Below, piece by piece: positions 9,801 to 18,115 of a stretch of DNA of 64,000 bases. Each line of letters starts with the position of its first letter. Position 1 is the stretch's first letter. The notes under the pieces were generated by a model that saw nothing but the letters and a program-made list of their open reading frames with translations, did not search any database and had not been told where the DNA came from. The stretch is taken from NCBI GenBank assembly GCA_905221615.1, contig CAJNDT010000308.1:44722-108721 (forward strand), given 5' to 3'. The position numbers and the translations under genes were made by a program. Source of the stretch: Symbiodinium sp. CCMP2592 (taxonomy: Eukaryota; Sar; Dinophyceae; Suessiales; Symbiodiniaceae).

Positions 9801-12800
9801 CCTTCTCAGCAAGGCGGTTCGCAAAGCATGCCGTCGAGATCGGAATCGTTTCCTCGAACAGCTTGCGATACAAGCCGAGAATGCTGCACCGGGGCAGATG
9901 CATACTGCGATCAGCAAATTGATCCGGCCGCGAAAATACCGGCGGCAGGGGCCCACGCCACTGCCCAAGCTACGTACCGAGGCCGGTCATTTTTGCTCAA
10001 CCCCAGACGAAATCCAGGCAACATGGAGAGAGCACTTCGCGCGCATGGAAGGAGGCGAGGCATGCCCCCCCGACCGGCTGGTTCAATTGTGTATCGACCG
10101 ACAACTTGCCAGCGGAACAGCCGACCAACTTCAATGCTCCGAGGTGCCGACCTTAGCTAGCCTGGTCACGGCCTTGCAGCGAATGCAGCCATTCAAGGCT
10201 AGCGGACCCGACATGATACCACCAGCGCTGTGCCACTTCCATGCAGCAAGCGTGGCCACGCTGCTGTGGCCGGTGCTGTTAAAGGTTTTGGCACACCAGT
10301 CAGAACCTCTAGGTTTCAAAGGAGGCCGCATGTTCCATATCCCGAAACCGAATGCAGTAGACCGTGCATCCACTGCGTCACAGAGGGGGATCCTGGTTCA
10401 GCCAATCTTTGGAAAGGCGATTCACAGAGCGATACGAGGATTGCCTGTTAAGTTCATGGAGTCGCAAGCCCCGGAACTCCAATTCGGCAGCAGGCGAGGT
10501 ATGTCCCATACTTTCGGGGTCTTTACCTCCCGAAGTTTTATTGCGTACGCCAAGACAGCAATGGTGTCGGTAGCATTGCTTTTCCTCGACTTGCAGTCGG
10601 CGTACTACGCCGTTGTGCGTGAGTTGATAATGGGGCTCGACATTACCGGTACTTCCCTTGAATCGGCTATGGAATCACTTGGTTTGCCGGAGGAGGAAGT
10701 CCAGGCCATCGCGGCACTCGCCGCTGCAGACCCCGTCCTCGACACAAGCAACTCGACTAGCCTGCTGCGAGCCCTTGCTAGGGAGTTCCACGCTGACACC
10801 TGGTTCCACGTCCACCAGGATCAAACATTGGTCAGAACCTGTCGGGGCACCCGCCCCGGCGGGTGTCTCGCCGACATCATTTTCGCAGTCCTCTTCGCCC
10901 GAGTGCTGCCTCGAAGAGAACCACTACCCTCGGAACACACCCCGGAGATTCCATGGAGCGGTCGCAGGGTTCTGGCCCTCTTTGACGCCACCCAGCATGC
11001 TAAGCCGCAGCTAGCCCGGGTCACTGACATTATCTTTGCTGACGACCATGCCTCCTGCCTGATCTCCAAGGATGCTGCGGGTCTGGAGGGGGCTGCCAGG
11101 CACGCTGCCGGACTTAACCTTGATGCTATTAGCATGCATGGCCTCACACCGAACATTGGACCCAAAAAGACGGCAGCCATGCTCATCCATCGGGGTCCCG
11201 GGTCTCGCAAAGCCAAGGACAGGACTTTCAGGGCCAATAAGGGGAAGCTTCATGTCATGCGGGACAATGGACCCGCTGTGCTGCTCGATGCAGTCCCCAA
11301 CTACCGTCATTTGGGAGGCACTCTGACGTACACCGGGTCCCTGCTCCCAGAGGTCAAATCTAGACTTGCCCTAGCTCGATCCGCCTTCGGAGAGGGACGC
11401 CGCAAGATCTATTGTTGTCCACAGCTGGCCTTGTCGAAGCGTGTCCTTTTGTTCAGGGCCAATGTCGTCTCCACTTTGATGGCAGGAGCTGGCACATGGC
11501 CTCGGTTGTGTGCCGGAGCATGGACTCTTTTCGACCAGGGCCTGACGGCCCTCTGCCGCCAGCTCCTTCGCATTCCTCACACCGCCTCTCAACGGTGGAG
11601 TAAGGACGACATTTTCACGGCATGCGGCATCCCTTCTCCCTTCGATCTCCTGTGCTTAGATCGCCTCCGCTTTCTCGGACAGCTCATCCGGCATGGTCCA
11701 GACGCTGCTTGGGCCCTGATTCAACACAACGCCGACGCGATAGCGGCCTTTCGGTCGGCAGGAGACTGGCTCTTCCAGGCGATCGCTGCCACTTGCGATC
11801 TGCGAAGCCTCGAAGAGGACTGGGAGCTGTGGTGCTCCCTCATCTCAGGAAGGGTGCGTCGTTGGAAGGGGCTGCTTAAGAGGGCTTCCGCCTGGCACAT
11901 CGGATATCGCCGTGCCCGTGCCCAATTTCGGGCATTCCTTCGACGAGTATGGACACCACTGGACTTGTCCGCGGGCCCCTTGGCAGCTATCACTTCACAT
12001 GTTTGTCTTGTATGCCGCAAGGCATTCCCCACTGCCCAATCCTGGGCTTCCCACGCTTCTCTGCAGCACGGGTACCGGACCCAGGCCCGGAGGTTGGCAA
12101 TTGGGTCTCGTTGTCAAGCGTGTGGCATGTTGTTTGCCAGCAATGCCAGACTCCGCACCCACCTCGGCATTTCGGATCGATGCCGGCAATCGCTCGCACG
12201 TGGGGACTCAAGCTTGCTCCCGCCACTATGTGTGCAGCTGGGACATGTTCAAAGCCGCGCTACCCTCGGTAGGGGTACTGAGCATTTGCCGGCTGCCGAG
12301 CCTGAGATTTCCTATGAGCTACTCGGGCAGCTGCGTGAAGGTACATTTGGGGAGGACACACATATCATGGAACTTGTGACTGGGCATATTGAGCCCTTTG
12401 AGGTCTTGCAGGCCACACTCGTAGCATGGCGACGGGAGCTGTCAGGAGAGCTAGCCGCCATGGCCGATGATGTTCTGATGTGTTTCCAACCAGACCTGCT
12501 CTGCGACGAGATCCATGCTCCGCCGAATCCTGGACCGAACGAGGACGGTTTTGTCCCCAGCATCGTCCCTTTGTGTTGGCGGCCACGACCTGCGGGACTG
12601 CCAGGATTGCTCGCCGGTAAGTACACACCCAGTGTCCCGGCGATTTCAGATCGACTGGGAACCCTCCCAGGAGGCGGATGGAGATGCTTTGATTTGGCTC
12701 TCCGACCGCCTGCCTGCCTTGACTGGGCATGCGTTTGGGTCTCCCTCCCGCCATCTCCTGCCCGATGCTCTTCACTGTGGGACTTGCCCTCCGCCTCGCT

Positions 12801-13029
12801 ACGTTTGCAACGCCGACACCTGCAGTGGCTTGAGCAAAGCCTATTTTGGCTGGAGTTCGCCATACTTGTTGCTAGCAAAGGACGGAGGTGCCACGTCCAT
12901 TTTGGATGCCACACGGACGTGCAAGGGCAACTTGAGCAATGGCTGACGGCCCTTCTGCCCAGCGAGGGTCTCCCGGCTCTCACGACCTGTTTCACCCATT
13001 TTTGTGAGTTGAATTCGTTTGTGCAGTAG
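6550..13029 (+). CDS. LINE ORF2, 3' portion: module, RNase H, EEP endonuclease, reverse transcriptase, zinc fingers
   Basis: About 2159 residues from the frame break to TAG 13027-13029; there is no start of its own, as it continues the upstream frame. In order: module M8 (6589-6830), a low-complexity Ser/Pro region, a hydrophobic cluster (about 7111-7275), RNase H (about 7861-8325), EEP endonuclease (about 8584-9395), a helical charged region (about 9400-10140), reverse transcriptase (about 10150-11340), a thumb-like region, two C2H2-type fingers (12004-12190) and an unrecognised C-terminal region of about 270 residues. EEP nicks the target DNA, RT copies the element RNA from the nick, and RNase H can remove the RNA strand. 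Catalytic residues are present in all three enzymes. RNase H in front of EEP is unlike the I and R1-type order, where it follows RT. The protein would act in the nucleus. Confidence 0.9.
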   Translation, partial: TINKLPIPPARLRPEQTIVFIDNRPVLRGLVWVLLEGETFPLPSLIQVLQTEAPPGYQVTIRGGHRAMIRGQVHVLLRNGLKLEISFEAAQDRVDTSDVESDGSGHLPPGHADPDSTDIDQRPGSPSLSSGRSRSPRQEGPMGPPPPQPVNRNVHRATQLASPLNKWVVGFPSHGPRTGPRHLTPVDEANWLSFAIATLLGLGLLVALCQGVCATSLCACLLLCFRPTNRMGRWTLLIMAIGSPKGFIRPVYAVQLPVQPTRAAESSVRDKLCAICPTRVSTGDNRWQHCAEVPVSSSPWQEDIGPTLLEQSIWSPGSSALLEARALLETLADHSATKALDTGSTQAVQQTAASPVPLLLDRLLPDIGLRPAEHHIPCFDLTAGQCLLPVTEDMWAEFAQRVPIAFTDQDLDGLKDPARFETWCGEGNPGVFPCSVHEVCFTSDGSYCPTTGRAGWAVVISATTDASPELPGKFVGVINGETQPLWKFAEPNAGHADAYASEVAGLFWSAIAAVQFGHHARHIFRCDNTAALGLASGSCSCSDNVVLEACRAVHIAFQQRQHCIAKPDYQHVRGHTGDQANELADAMADRGARGLGFSPLVLRLETWLCGSGLPMQWLPHVAWTKARPNEAPGFCDGVMSWPAQEPQAQMKPKELLEPFLRSVSPTSASGPLRNTRHKPLECPFLTFNTLSIADPGSRTEKGATGLHGCTGRVALLDASLVANGVFIAGLQETRTPQGHFQTAHYQRYSAGCMDDRAFGVEIWIAKGPPWPSHSAVVLFASPTSMAIRVVANQMHLCVVSGHGPHRGHSEETRATWWREFAQQCDRMPADCPIVFLMDVNGRVGSIRDEAIGGHEADEEDHAGCAFRALLHRHQCWVPATFEDFAQGDGGTLVQKRGHQLARSDFVAIPTSWKEATLYSKVLPEVHAGHANPDHYATQVVVRLSFSALSRERLRRIDARALANPCNQERVESILARVPRVPWDTNVNDHAAIVVGSVFDQLAKEFPIQGRRMRQHFLTEETMQIHAQAALLRQALRRCTVNIKVARLRCAWAAWVDHRPWEMLYTGLWLRQLRFATARLSAEVSLLSKAVRKACRRDRNRFLEQLAIQAENAAPGQMHTAISKLIRPRKYRRQGPTPLPKLRTEAGHFCSTPDEIQATWREHFARMEGGEACPPDRLVQLCIDRQLASGTADQLQCSEVPTLASLVTALQRMQPFKASGPDMIPPALCHFHAASVATLLWPVLLKVLAHQSEPLGFKGGRMFHIPKPNAVDRASTASQRGILVQPIFGKAIHRAIRGLPVKFMESQAPELQFGSRRGMSHTFGVFTSRSFIAYAKTAMVSVALLFLDLQSAYYAVVRELIMGLDITGTSLESAMESLGLPEEEVQAIAALAAADPVLDTSNSTSLLRALAREFHADTWFHVHQDQTLVRTCRGTRPGGCLADIIFAVLFARVLPRREPLPSEHTPEIPWSGRRVLALFDATQHAKPQLARVTDIIFADDHASCLISKDAAGLEGAARHAAGLNLDAISMHGLTPNIGPKKTAAMLIHRGPGSRKAKDRTFRANKGKLHVMRDNGPAVLLDAVPNYRHLGGTLTYTGSLLPEVKSRLALARSAFGEGRRKIYCCPQLALSKRVLLFRANVVSTLMAGAGTWPRLCAGAWTLFDQGLTALCRQLLRIPHTASQRWSKDDIFTACGIPSPFDLLCLDRLRFLGQLIRHGPDAAWALIQHNADAIAAFRSAGDWLFQAIAATCDLRSLEEDWELWCSLISGRVRRWKGLLKRASAWHIGYRRARAQFRAFLRRVWTPLDLSAGPLAAITSHVCLVCRKAFPTAQSWASHASLQHGYRTQARRLAIGSRCQACGMLFASNARLRTHLGISDRCRQSLARGDSSLLPPLCVQLGHVQSRATLGRGTEHLPAAEPEISYELLGQLREGTFGEDTHIMELVTGHIEPFEVLQATLVAWRRELSGELAAMADDVLMCFQPDLLCDEIHAPPNPGPNEDGFVPSIVPLCWRPRPAGLPGLLAGKYTPSVPAISDRLGTLPGGGWRCFDLALRPPACLDWACVWVSLPPSPARCSSLWDLPSASLRLQRRHLQWLEQSLFWLEFAILVASKGRRCHVHFGCHTDVQGQLEQWLTALLPSEGLPALTTCFTHFCELNSFVQ
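7111..7275 (+). other. Hydrophobic cluster in LINE ORF2 upstream of RNase H
   Basis: Begins NWLSFAIATLLGLGLLVALC, followed by SLCACLLLCF and TLLIMAIG. It would score as one or two membrane segments if translated. A similar hydrophobic segment lies at 3219-3275. Membrane association is not expected for a LINE protein, so the role is unknown. Confidence 0.4.
7861..8325 (+). other. RNase H domain of LINE ORF2
   Basis: Catalytic set visible: Asp in FTSDGSY (codon 7879), Glu in YASEVAGL (8053), Asp in FRCDNTAAL (8128), His in VRGHTGD (8272) and Asp in ELADAMAD (8302). The 10-residue step from His to the last Asp matches RNase HI, and all four acidic residues and the His are present, so the domain looks active. 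Confidence 0.88.
8584..9395 (+). other. EEP (APE-type) endonuclease domain of LINE ORF2
   Basis: Endonuclease/exonuclease/phosphatase motifs in order: Asn in LTFNTLS (8611), Glu in GLQETR (8743), His in VSGHGPH (8953), Asp and Asn in LMDVNGRVG (9061, 9067), Asp in ARSDFVAIP (9259) and the terminal Asp-His in NPDHYAT (9346-9351). These are the metal-binding and catalytic residues of APE-type LINE endonucleases, and none is missing. Confidence 0.88.
10150..11340 (+). other. Reverse transcriptase domain of LINE ORF2
   Basis: LINE-type RT blocks in order: FKASGPDMIPPAL (10192), HIPKP (10336), the RGILVQPIFGKAIHRAIR block (about 10384), motif A FLDLQSAYYAV with its catalytic Asp (10588), motif B GTRPGGCLADIIF (10846), motif C IIFADDH with both Asp (11041, 11044) and a late YRHLGG block (about 11300). 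The motif A sequence and the GTRPG motif B are the style I associate with dinoflagellate LINEs. Confidence 0.93.
12004..12190 (+). other. Paired zinc fingers after the reverse transcriptase
   Basis: Finger 1 is C-x2-C-x12-H-x4-H starting at 12004 (CLVCRKAF...HASLQH). Finger 2 is C-x2-C-x12-H followed by a Cys six residues later, starting at 12112 (CQACGMLF...HLGISDRC). In LINEs, C-terminal Cys/His motifs usually bind nucleic acid. Confidence 0.75.
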
Positions 13030-13078
13030 GCGCGTTCGTATCCGGACACATGGCCTCATGAAAGAAAAAAAAAAGAAA
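13030..13078 (+). other. LINE 3' UTR and A-rich end
   Basis: Only 49 bp separate the ORF2 stop from the right target-site duplication. The last 19 or so are almost pure A with single G interruptions, consistent with a short or degenerated poly(A) tail. Confidence 0.6.
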
Positions 13079-13120
13079 GGGCCCCAAAACCTTGTTCACA
13101 TTTTTCAAGGTCCCTATATT
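13079..13120 (+). repeat. Right target-site duplication and 3' part of interrupted family A element
   Basis: Begins with the second GGGCCCCAAAA (13079-13089) and continues through CCTTGTTC to the family A terminus CAAGGTCCCTATATT. Joined to 965-1086, it makes one ordinary family A copy. Confidence 0.7.
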
Positions 13121-13566
13121 GTCTACCTAGGAAGCCTCTGCCTGATGACCCTGACCCCCTCTGCCCCCTCCATCTCTCAAGCGAAACTTTCCCTTCCTGT
13201 GTTCGCACAGGAAACGCGCCCACAAGAGCACATGCATCGTAGTAGAAGTCGGCACATGCTGGTCAAGGATGTGACGAGTGTTTGATAGCAGTGCAAAAAG
13301 ATATCCGATGAGTTCTGAGTAGTAGTTCTTGAGTCGTTAGCAGTGGCAGCGGCAAGAAGCACTGCCAATACACGTATCGAGCAGTACAAAACAGTAGCGA
13401 CACTTAACATTGCAGTGACAGCATCAGGTAACACACTCGCAGTCGTGTCTTGATCGTACCCGAGGCCATCGGAACATTGTTGGTGTGGTCGGCATCGCCA
13501 TCATCAACATCATCATCAGCATCAACAACATCCACATCACCATCATAGCATCATGGCCATCACCAC
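13121..13566. other. Gene-free spacer
   Basis: No supported gene or clear repeat. It precedes a CAT-rich run at about 13497-13555, which leads into the long AGT/AGC array. Confidence 0.4.
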
Positions 13567-13600
13567 CACTAGCAGTAGTAGTAGAAGAAGTAGCAGTAGT

Positions 13601-13648
<48 letters not shown>

Positions 13649-13693
13649 CGTAGTAGCAGTAGCAGTAGCAGTAGCAGTAGCAGTAGCAGTAGC

Positions 13694-13724
<31 letters not shown>

Positions 13725-13992
13725 ATAATAATAGTAGTAGTCGTAGTCGTAGTCGTAGTCGTAGTCGCAGTCGCAGTCGTCGTCGTCGTCGTGGTCTTGG
13801 TCGTGGTCGTGGTCGTAGTCGTAGTGGTAGTCGTAGTCGTAGTCGTAGTTATAGTAGTAGTAGTAGTAGTAGTAGTAGTTGTTGTTGTTGTTGTAGTAGT
13901 AGCAGTAGCAGTAGCAGTAGCAGTAGCAGTAGCAGTAGCAGTAGTAGTAGCAGTAGCAGTAGCAGCAGTAGTAGTAGTAGTGGTAGTAGCAG

Positions 13993-14028
<36 letters not shown>

Positions 14029-14110
14029 GAGCAGGAGCAGTAGCAGTCGCAGTAGCAGTAGCGGCAGCAGTAGCTGTAGCAGTAGCAGTGGCAGTGGCAG
14101 TAGTAGCCGT
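13567..14110. repeat. AGT/AGC trinucleotide microsatellite, about 540 bp
   Basis: Mixed AGT, AGC, CGT and TTG triplets in continuous register. It is open in several frames on both strands (poly-Ser, poly-Val, poly-Thr and so on), which is a consequence of the triplet repeat and not evidence of a gene. Confidence 0.95.
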
Positions 14111-14691
14111 CGTCGGAGGCATATTCGTAGTTGCAGACGACGTAGAAGTATTGCTGGTCCTTGTTGGTGTAGCTAGCAAGAGGAGCAGTAGCCGTACTAG
14201 TAGCAGCATCACTTATAGCAGGAGGAGAAGATGAGTAGTAATCACAAGACAGGCATATCAGGCGGTAAGATAGACCGTCACAGCAATCAGTCAAGACCTA
14301 GGTCGGTTCCCAGCCGCATCGCGGTCAGAATACGAGCCCGATCCTGACGTTAGCAACGGTTCAAGTGTCGCTTACAGTGCAGGGTTCAGCGTCATTTGAT
14401 GGCTTTCAAGGCTTCGCAAATTTTGGCCTAGGATCACATGGTAGTGATGGCGAGCTAACTGCAAACAAGTCCTCTGATCGGCTTCATCCTACCCTATAGA
14501 TCCCTTTAAGAGGAGCCTTGAAGGAGCCCTTTTAAAATCCCTATAGATCCCGTTAACAGGACCCTTAAAGGATGCCAGGCATCGTTCTTGGCAGCTCTCA
14601 ATTGTGTGCGAATACTGTCCCAAGTGCTGGTGATGAGGCTGGTGGTGATCTAACATTGTGACACAGTGGGGATGATGAGTAGAAGGGGCCC
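14111..14691. other. Gene-free spacer
   Basis: Mostly unique sequence, with a short GGATCCCTTTAAAGG-like fragment family near 14500-14570. No gene supported. Confidence 0.4.
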
Positions 14692-14798
14692 TGCATCGGT
14701 GCCTATATACTTCCCAATTTGTTTTTGAGGGTTCCTTAATATACTTGTAGTATTATAGGGCCCCAAAACCCTATTCTAATTATCAAGGCCCCTATATT
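14692..14798 (+). repeat. MITE-like element family A, copy 3
   Basis: Begins AAGGGGCCCTGC and ends CAAGGCCCCTATATT, with the full family core GGTTCCTTAATATA...GGGCCCCAAAACCCTATTCT between. Confidence 0.65.
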
Positions 14799-14892
14799 AA
14801 CTGCAGCAGCTGTAGCATGAGTTGGATGCCTTCGGCCGTTAGTAGGACCCCGAAGCGTTTGCGAGTTGAACTGCTTGGGTGGAGGGTTTAAT

Positions 14893-14991
14893 TCCCAAAG
14901 GGTCCAAGTATCAATATGGTATATACTTATAGGATATCTTTTTTGGTGGGGGTCTAAGTATATCCCATACTGATACCTGGACCTTTTGGGA
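14893..14991. repeat. MITE-like element family C, copy 1
   Basis: Terminal inverted repeats of about 27 bp with about three mismatches (TCCCAAAGGGTCCAAGTATC and its complement). The second copy is at 35227-35319. Confidence 0.65.
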
Positions 14992-15506
14992 TTAGTTCTC
15001 TTCCAAGCATTGAGGCCGTGGATGGCAGAGAGGAGGCTGTGAGACGCCCATGCCCGTGCAACATGGGAGGTTTCTTCATGTAGAAACCTAGTAGTCGAGT
15101 AGGTAAAACTTTCACCTTTTTTGGGTAGTATAGTCCCTATATAATCCCTATATAGCCCAAAAGATTAACCTTTAGTTCCCCAGGGTACCCGACAAGTAGG
15201 AAAACGATGGTGACGTCGAGAGTGCAGGTTCGGAGATCTGCGTCGGGCTCTGGAATTTAGGGCTTGGTGTGCAGGTTTCAGGCCTACGACCTATAAGTCG
15301 CCTTCGGCTTTCATCACCACCTTTGGAGGTATATCACTTGGGCCTATACACCCTAAACCCTGGGCCGTAAACATGACCCCCAAACCCTAAGCCCTAAAGC
15401 CTTGGGAGGTATATCACTTGGGCCGGGTGATCCTTCGAGACGAGCCCAAGAAGCCCCCAGAGCGAGCGAGGAGCAGAAGCTGGAGCCTCATCCCTTCGGA
15501 GAGTCT

Positions 15507-15617
15507 ACCCAGAGACTCCAAAACCCCTTAGTTAAGGAATATACCTTAAATTATAATAGGAGCCCTCATATGATTTAAGGTATATTCCTTAATTAAGGGG
15601 TTTTGGAGGCTCTGGGT
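15507..15617. repeat. Palindromic MITE-like element family E
   Basis: Inverted repeats of 45 bp, 15507-15551 against 15573-15617, with only about two mismatches around a 21-bp centre. A fragment of the same end (CCAGAGACTCCAAAACCCCT) recurs near 48403, and an internal piece near 22775. Confidence 0.75.
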
Positions 15618-15620
15618 ATA

Positions 15621-15728
15621 ATACTGCTGATGGACAAAATCCTACATTACCCTTCATAAGGAATATACCCTAGTTCCCATATTTATTCAGTCCTTAGGGT
15701 CATGCAGGATTTTGTCCATCAACAGTAT
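15621..15728. repeat. MITE-like element family F (108 bp)
   Basis: Inverted repeats of 27 bp, 15621-15647 against 15702-15728, with about two mismatches (ATACTGCTGATGGACAAAAT and its complement). Only 3 bp separate it from family E. Confidence 0.7.
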
Positions 15729-15804
15729 GGGTTTAGGGGTTCAGGGTTTAGGGGTTTAGGGTTTAGGAGTTAGGAGTTCAGGGTTTTCGGGTTTGGGGTG
15801 TTTT

Positions 15805-15906
15805 GTAGGGGCCTTCATAATTAGAACAGGGGTTCCGGGGTCCTTTTTATCAAAATGGTAAAATTTCCCCCGAAGCCCTCTTCTACTTATTCAGGCCCCT
15901 ATATTA
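15805..15906. repeat. MITE-like element family A, diverged copy
   Basis: Begins TAGGGGCCTTCATAATTAGA and ends CAGGCCCCTATATT, so both terminal inverted repeats are clear. The centre differs from the other copies. Confidence 0.55.
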
Positions 15907-16446
15907 TACCTACAGGCCGGGAACCCTATATTCACCGTAAGTAAGCAGCTTTTATATACCATAGCAGGCCGTCGAAAGCCCCATAAATAAACGAAGTCTA
16001 CCTGGAAAGCCCCACAAACTAAGTCTACCACGGAAAGCTGCGTAACCTAAGTCTTGGATCCTCTTAAAGTATCTTTTGGATCTCTTCGCCAAATCTAGCG
16101 CTTCCTAAACCATCCTAAACCCTAAAGCCACCCAACATCCGAAAGCTTAAGCAAAGCAAGGGCCCTCGAGGTATTACGGACGTCGTTCAAGCGGCAGGAG
16201 AAGGGCCCTCCAATGAACAGATCTCACAAATCCGACTTTAAACTCTTAACGCTGAATCCCATGTGGAGTTTTGCCGTAGAATCCTGCAGCCGTCGAGGTC
16301 GCAGCCCAAAGAGGGAGGCTGGCGCAGGCTCCGCTTGTGGGTATAAATACTCATACTATATTTAGAGCTTGATGCTTAAGTTCAGCTGCGAGCCCAGAAG
16401 AGCACATCTTATGCAATACGCCTCGAGTACTCCCCTCTCTACAACA
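15907..16446. other. Gene-free spacer
   Basis: Unique-looking sequence with one short direct repeat (AAAGCCCCATAAATAAACGAAGTCTACC and variants, about 15975-16050). No gene supported. Confidence 0.4.
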
Positions 16447-16533
16447 GTTCACCCTATGCTTCCAAGGACCTTATGGTTAGGGTCCTAGACCCCTTAAAGA
16501 CCCAATAATAAGGTCCCTGGAAGCATAGTGTAA
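16447..16533. repeat. MITE-like element family G
   Basis: Inverted repeats of about 27 bp (TTCACCCTATGCTTCCAAGG and its complement), about five mismatches in all, around a roughly 33-bp centre. Confidence 0.6.
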
Positions 16534-17415
16534 AATAATACTTATATACAGTATTGTTGGTACATAGCGGTTCGTATAGCCTCTAGCATCGACTGTTAAA
16601 GGGTGGGGGCAGTGCCCAGCTTATGCCCTTAACTCGCAAATTGTAAATCGCAACCCTGCAACATCGAACCGAACTAAAACCCCGTAACCCCAAATGGGAG
16701 TTTCCAAAAATTAGGGGTACTTTGTTTTTGGGTCCTTCTGATAAGAACCCTGGCATATATTAGGGTCCCTCCGAAACTCCCAAATCCATCATCCTAGACG
16801 TAACCAAGGCAATAATGATGTTCGAAGTGCTGCAGAGCGTAGCAACAGTAAAGCACCAGGCAGACTAGATAGAAAGCAGGCGAGGAGCAACCCCAAACAA
16901 CCCCTAAACCCTGAACTCACAGTTTTTAAATCACAACAACCCGAAACCTGCAAGCCCTCTAGCAACTTTATTGCCCTTCTACATTGTCAATCATTATTGC
17001 TGCTTGGTGTTAAGTGAACTTTATTGGGAAGAATGCCATTCTCACCATTCTGACTATCAGTATTACCACTCCTGATTACAATGATGATTGTCAATACTAC
17101 TACTGCTGTAATCACCAGTATTATTGTGTGTCACTGTTATTATCCGATATTGATGTTGTTCTTCCTCTTCTAACGTTGCTGATGATGATTACCCTTATAA
17201 CCCCTAATCCCTGAACCCTCATCTCCTAAACCCTAAAAGGAAGAGGACAGAACAAAAGCGCAGGCCCCATGACGTGTTTTTCTGAAGGATGAACCCTGAA
17301 ACCCTAATTCTATCTGCTAAACCCTCAAGAGAAACCCGTAAACTCTATAACCCCTAACCCCTAAACCCCTACACCCTAAAGAGAAATCCTTGGACCCAAA
17401 CCCCTGAAGCCACTA
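16534..17415. other. Gene-free spacer with telomere-like fragments
   Basis: Contains a family H-like fragment at about 16695-16785 and several CCCTAAA-like pieces from 16900 and around 17190-17390. No gene supported. Confidence 0.4.
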
Positions 17416-17439
17416 CTACTACTACTACTACCACTACCA

Positions 17440-17500
<61 letters not shown>

Positions 17501-17520
17501 GACTACTACTACTACTACTG
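17416..17520. repeat. CTA/CCA trinucleotide microsatellite
   Basis: About 105 bp of uninterrupted CTA triplets with a few CCA and CGA variants. Confidence 0.95.
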
Positions 17521-17651
17521 GCGCTACTCGCGTTTCAATGCTCGAAAATCAGGAGATCCTCCCTTGAATTGAGGACCTCGCTCGGGCTCCCCGGACCTGA
17601 CTCGGAGCCGGGGCCAGTCCCTCGAGGAGATGCTGGAGGCTCCTTGCAGGG

Positions 17652-18115
17652 TTCCTTAAAGGTTATTTGGAGTTCAGGGTTCCTTAAAGGGTTTGGGGGT
17701 TTAGGGTTCCTTAAAGGCAATTTGGAGTTTGGGGTTCCTTAAAGGGTTTGGGGGTTTAGGGTTCCTTAAAGGGAATTTGGAGTTCAGGGTTCCTTAAAGG
17801 GTTTGGGGGTTTAGGGTTCCTTAAAGGCAATTTGGAGTTTGGGGTTCCTTAAAGGGTTTGGGGGTTTAGGGTTCCTTAAAGGTTATTTGGAGTTCAGGGT
17901 TCCTTAAAGGGTTTGGGGGTTTAGGGTTCCTTAAAGGCAATTTGGAGTTTGGGGTTCCTTAAAGGGTTTGGGGGTTTAGGGTTCCTTAAAGGCAATTTGG
18001 AGTTTGGGGTTCCTTAAAGGGTTTGGGGGTTTAGGGTTCCTTAAAGGCAACTTGGAGTTTGGGGTTCCTTAAAGGGTTTGGGGTTTAAGGTTCCTCAAAG
18101 GGTTTGGGGCTTGTA
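17652..18115 (+). repeat. 55-bp tandem repeat, about 8 copies, with alternating variants
   Basis: The anchor TCCTTAAAGGGTTTGGGGG recurs at 17681, 17736, 17791, 17846, 17901, 17956 and 18011, with a shortened form at 18066: exact 55-bp spacing. Each unit contains two TTCCTTAAAGG blocks and a TTTAGGG. Units alternate between forms ending GGAGTTCAGGG and GGAGTTTGGGG for the first six copies, giving a 110-bp higher-order unit. Degenerate copies continue to about 18250. Confidence 0.95.

Larger units (their letters stand above)
1087..13078 (+). mobile_element. Near-intact LINE (non-LTR) retrotransposon, about 12 kb
   Basis: An 11,992-bp element with a 264-nt leader, coiled-coil ORF1, long ORF2 (beta-rich module array, RNase H, EEP endonuclease, reverse transcriptase, C2H2 fingers), a very short 3' UTR and an A-rich end. 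It has no LTRs, and 11-bp identical target-site duplications flank it. All catalytic motifs look intact, and the only obvious defect is a 7-bp tandem duplication that breaks ORF2. The identical duplications and the single lesion suggest a young insertion. In family terms it is an APE-type LINE with RNase H. Clade assignment would need an RT tree. At 12 kb it is longer than typical LINEs (4-8 kb), mainly because of the region upstream of RNase H. Confidence 0.9.

Noticed and set aside
13424..14294. Long frames of poly-Ser, poly-Val, poly-Thr and Cys/Tyr on both strands
   Set aside because: They follow from an AGT/AGC triplet array that lacks stops in most frames. The same holds for frames at 20797-21536, 24065-24555, 28156-28860, 41651-42894, 46127-46562 and 55724-56473.
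17652..18115. Regular spacing suggested a CRISPR-like array
   Set aside because: No unique spacers: the whole 55-bp unit is repeated, and the DNA is eukaryotic in character.
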